This document shows positions 32,046 through 35,000 of a stretch of DNA of 35,000 bases, piece after piece. The stretch spans positions 32,200 through 67,199 of the forward strand of contig JAHBMJ010004903.1 of NCBI GenBank assembly GCA_018398765.1, in the 5' to 3' direction. The position numbers and the translations under genes are program-made. The notes under the pieces are model-generated. The model searched no databases. It was given only the letters and a program-made list of their open reading frames with translations, and was not told the origin of the DNA. Within the stretch, counting starts at the first letter, position 1, and each line of letters begins with the position of its first letter. Source of the stretch: Chromera velia. Taxonomy: Eukaryota; Sar; Chromeraceae.

Positions 32046-33563
32046 TCACTCCCACAGGGCGAAAAAACACGTAATCAGGTCGCCAGTCACATTCTTACCA
32101 CTCTTCGCGCGTTGGAGCAAATTTACAGTAGGCGTCGAGCTCAGGGCCACATCCCACTGTAGAAGCGGACATGTCCGCTCGGCGTCGGGTTTCGTAACGT
32201 GCTCCTCCCACGCAGCCTCCAATTTTTCTGTGCTATGGAAAGCTAGGTTGTTGAGCACAAAACAATCCTCTGAGTGCACTTCCAGCGAAAATTTAGGCAA
32301 CAGACGGATGAAGGCTGCTCGGAGATCGCAGAGCCAAGCCTTTGCATCGCTTTCAATGTTGTTGAGTTCGTCTTCTGCAACGGAAAGACGGAACGTGCAG
32401 CCTTTCGCCAGTACAATGAGCTACAGGGAGATCTCGTGGCCGCTCAGCATATCCTTCACGATAAAACCTTCTGGACCTTTGAGGATTTGCTTCAGCTTCA
32501 CGATAGCACTTTTCACAAAACGCGGCTCAGCCTGTCCCGCAATAAAAGCGCAACGGTAGAAGTTGAGGGAACAACACTCAGCCACTCCGCACGATGTGCC
32601 ACCATTCTGCGCGAAAAGCTTCTCGAAGCGCTTTGGAAACAGGGCAACACCGCACTCGAGGTCGATCTTCAGGTTGCCCATCTCACACTCAACTCTGCCA
32701 GGCGTTCGGTCCTCGTTTAACCAGCCATAGTAACCGTTGAGAACACGAAAGCTTGGAATGTGCTCTTCCAACATCCGAGAGGCCTTCAGCAAAAGCGGAT
32801 AAAGACAGCGGCCGGCATGTATATTCTCGTTCAGAGACTGCAGCGCTGGCATGTCCTACGGGAGCAGAACATCCAGATCGCTGGAGGCTGTCGCTATACC
32901 GCAACCCTGAGATCCTACCAGGACCACGTCCTTAAAAATTGCAGCTCCACAATGTACTTTCTGACCCGCAAGAAAGCGCTTCAATGAAAAATCGTCAAAA
33001 GCTGATTCTGCTGCATCAAGGAGACCCTCAACTTGTGAATCTTCCTGAGCGGCAGTCCCGATAGATGCAGCATCAACTGACAGAGTCTCCCAGCTGTCGC
33101 TGCCATCGGACGCGCCGTCGTCAGCAAATCCTCTCACGTGAGCGGTGAGATCCTGAAGTTTAGTCTCTGTCAAAGTTCAGCACGTCTGGTCCGCACTCAA
33201 TTGATCACAGTGATGCGATAAGACGCGGTGAAGAGCCGCCATGGTGTTGAGCGGCGACTCGGAAACACTTTCTAAAACACACGGAAGCTCTTTCGCTGCA
33301 ACAGAAAGCTCAGTGCACACGTTCTTGTACCATTTCTGCATCGACTGAATGTCCCTCCACCTGTGCTCACCATCCAGAGATGGACAATCTCTGCCCAGGT
33401 GCAGTGTCGCATATCGCTTGCGACTGACTCCCCGTGACTCTGGACATCTCGGCGCAGGTCGGCCGATACCTTGAACCTTTTGTCTTTCATCCCACGTCCG
33501 ACATACCCAAAAACTCTGAACATCGAAGGAAATCGACTGTATCCATGTACTGCTAAGTTGCAT
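32046..33563 (-). pseudogene. intronless nucleotidyltransferase (TUTase/non-canonical poly(A) polymerase-like) frame with three in-frame stops
   Basis: One minus-strand frame runs from an ATG at 33563 to a stop at 32046 (506 codons). It is broken only by TGA at 33179-33177, TAG at 32858-32856 and TAG at 32423-32421; no frameshift is needed. The fold signature of the Pol-beta-type superfamily is clear: VVLVGSQGCGIATASSDLDV supplies the GS motif and the first two Asp, and NLKIDLECGVAL the third Asp about 75 codons later. FVKSAIVKLKQILKG and EISL[stop]LIVLAKG fit the helical PAP/25A-type core that follows. Such enzymes add nucleotides to RNA 3' ends. Each stop differs by one C-to-T change from CGA or CAG. 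The other genes here use the standard code, so inactivation is the simplest reading. The lack of introns contrasts with the neighbours and could mean a retrocopy. Confidence 0.65.
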
Positions 33564-33987
33564 GCATGTATTAATATGACAGTATCAGATCGATTCAGAT
33601 CGACAGTATCATCGACTTCAAAAAGTTAGCGGAAACATTGACGTCAGTCATCGTCAGTCTGACAGGTCCGCGCCCATCTCTTAATTTTGCATACATGGGG
33701 GCGGCGCGCAATCGATCGCCCCACCGCCCCCCATGCGATGGCGGCGGCGCTTTTTTTTTTGCTTACTCGATAGATGCACATGCTGTGTGACATACGATGT
33801 CACTAACAAGATGCATAACTTTCATGAACCAAAGCACGGTTTTCCAGGTCTCAAGCTACTGCATCCCGTACCGTCCCGTACAGTGTATACATATACAGAG
33901 TAATACAGAGCTATACACAATGCAAATGCATGCCTCTGCAGCACGTGTGTACACGGTATAGTCAATAAAGGCAGTGGACAGTACAAT
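33564..33987. other. spacer, upstream flank of the nucleotidyltransferase frame
   Basis: A TGCATGCA word (33559-33566) overlaps the ATG of the frame. A short GC-rich stretch (about 33700-33750) is followed by a T run. No gene is seen. Confidence 0.4.
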
Positions 33988-34221
33988 CACTTCCCTGACA
34001 CTACAAGCCACTTGAAACAGAATAAAACAGAAATCTTCAAGTTCATCCACCCATGCGGCTTTGTCTTTCAAGAATTAATTTACACCTGCGTCATGAACTT
34101 TCAAGACACTGTCCATGCCTGCGGCGCAGAGTTTCAAGATATAACCCGCGCCTACGGCGTGGATAAAAGCCATCCACGAGAGCGACTTCAAATTTAAGTG
34201 GTTTGTAGTGTCAGGGAGGTG
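33988..34221. mobile_element. 234-bp MITE-like element
   Basis: The ends are inverted repeats of about 26 bp: CACTTCCCTGACACTACAAG (from 33988) and, on the complement from 34221, CACCTCCCTGACACTACAAA, both then reading CCACTT. No transposase is encoded and no clear target duplication is seen. The interior contains a 33-bp tandem repeat. Confidence 0.6.
34037..34173 (+). repeat. 33-bp tandem repeat coding an 11-residue pattern
   Basis: Three 33-bp units each begin TTTCAAGA (34067, 34100 and 34133), with a shorter, more diverged unit before them. In the open plus frame (34012-34197) they read FQELIYTCVMN, FQDTVHACGAE and FQDITRAYGVD. The DNA has diverged a good deal while the phase has been kept. 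Confidence 0.6.
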
Positions 34222-35000
34222 AGTGCAATAAAAATGATGATTGAGGGTTTTGTTATGCATGTGAAGATCAAAAATATATCTTAAGAGTCAACTTAAAACA
34301 TATATATTGATGGTAGTGATTTCTTTTTGCTGAATAACTAAATAATAGCCAGGAAGGTCCGACACGTGTATACGCTTTTCCTGGACGCCGTACGTCAAGC
34401 GCTCGGCATTGGGGCAGGAGGCCAATCCTCCAGACATTAATCCTATCCTATCCTATCCTATCCTAAATGATTGCTAAATCTATGTACATGAATTATTAAT
34501 GTCGTGTAATGTCGTGCATCTTTTAACTTTTATAGTATATTTTTTTGAATTTTTTTAAAATAATGATACCTTGGGCATGACGTTGCATGGTACTGCATGG
34601 ACAGCGCTAGGGTACGCTAGGGGATGCTAGGGTTAGCTTAGGTTAGCTAGGGTGAACAAATTTGAAGATTTGCAGATGAATTCCTGGATTTGTGGTAATT
34701 TATGGATCAACCCCTCCCAGGCTTTTGGCAGCTTTGGCCAAGTCAGTCGCACATGGCTTTCAGATGTTGACGATCATGTCGTTCGACCAGTCTATCATTT
34801 AATTTATCAATCGATCAATTTACACAAGACACCATAAGACACCGATCGTCTGCACGAAATCGGATCGAGGTCTTGTCCAGATACAAAGGCAACAGTCTCC
34901 CTCTGTACGCCCACCTTCATGCAGTCTCGCTCGGTCTCCTGCGGGCCTGCGTAAATGCTGCGAGCTCTTCTCGGCTTCAACACGTCCCTCTTTGCATGCT
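34222..35000. other. right-hand spacer with short tandem repeats
   Basis: A TCCTA pentamer run lies at 34440-34465. A degenerate series of GCTAGGG/GTTAGCT words lies at about 34606-34655. At the very edge (about 34820-35000) two minus-strand frames stay open, which could be an exon of a gene continuing to the right, but no family is recognisable. Confidence 0.4.

Noticed and set aside
31788-32162. 124-codon plus-strand frame
   Set aside because: It is partly antisense to the nucleotidyltransferase frame, which has clear motifs; this one has none.
32421-33179. Alternative genetic code in which TAG and TGA are sense codons
   Set aside because: The ALIX-like, SET-like and kinase genes end in TAA, TGA and TGA at the expected family ends and contain no in-frame TAG or TGA, so the standard code holds for this DNA.
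34820-35000. Open minus-strand frames at the right edge
   Set aside because: Two frames are open at once, neither has recognisable motifs, and the window ends before any test is possible.

Overview
This window is nuclear DNA from a unicellular eukaryote. The protein-coding genes are dense with short spliceosomal introns (43 in three genes), almost all ending in TGCAG. The spacers carry many microsatellites, fold-back elements and a decayed LTR retroelement. The gene content (ALIX-type ESCRT protein, LSMT-like SET protein, acylated CDPK-like kinase), the TGCATGCA words in shared promoters and the general texture suggest an alveolate alga of the chromerid type (Chromera velia-like). The organism call is inference; nothing in the sequence proves it.

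Layout. 1-202: possible 3' end of a gene entering from the left. 203-4370: AT-rich spacer with a decayed minus-strand ORF, a 936-bp inverted-repeat element with TTA target-site duplications (PIF/Harbinger-like) and copy 1 of a dispersed repeat. 4371-10780 (minus): complete 15-exon ALIX/PalA/Rim20-like gene (720 aa; Bro1 plus V domain, no proline-rich tail). 10781-11412: divergent promoter. 11413-18181 (plus): complete 20-exon SET/LSMT-like gene (506 aa) with an N-terminal membrane anchor and apparently degenerate catalytic motifs. 18182-21157: repeat-rich spacer with a fold-back element, tetranucleotide tracts and copy 2 of the dispersed repeat. 21158-21724 (minus): secreted cysteine-rich protein whose first exon is unresolved. 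21725-22279: second divergent promoter with three TGCATGCA sites. 22280-27026 (plus): complete 11-exon protein kinase (552 aa), MGC-acylated, CAMK/CDPK-like, without EF hands. 27027-28705: spacer. 28706-31688: LTR retroelement remnant (Copia-like RNase H, gag-like piece), holding an exact 755-bp tandem copy joined by a single N, probably an assembly artefact. 32046-33563 (minus): intronless nucleotidyltransferase frame interrupted by three in-frame stops. 33988-34221: small MITE-like element with an 11-residue coding-like repeat. 34222-35000: spacer.

The exon models of the three large genes were built by hand. In each one every exon-exon junction keeps the reading frame and the joined protein follows the family pattern, so the splice sites are well supported. 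The most unusual shared property is the donor site: 24 of 43 introns start GTCNGT, often as runs of GTCN tetranucleotides, rather than the usual GTRAGT. No operon-like linkage exists. The functional themes (endosomal sorting, membrane-anchored SET protein, acylated kinase, secreted protein) are those of ordinary eukaryotic genes.
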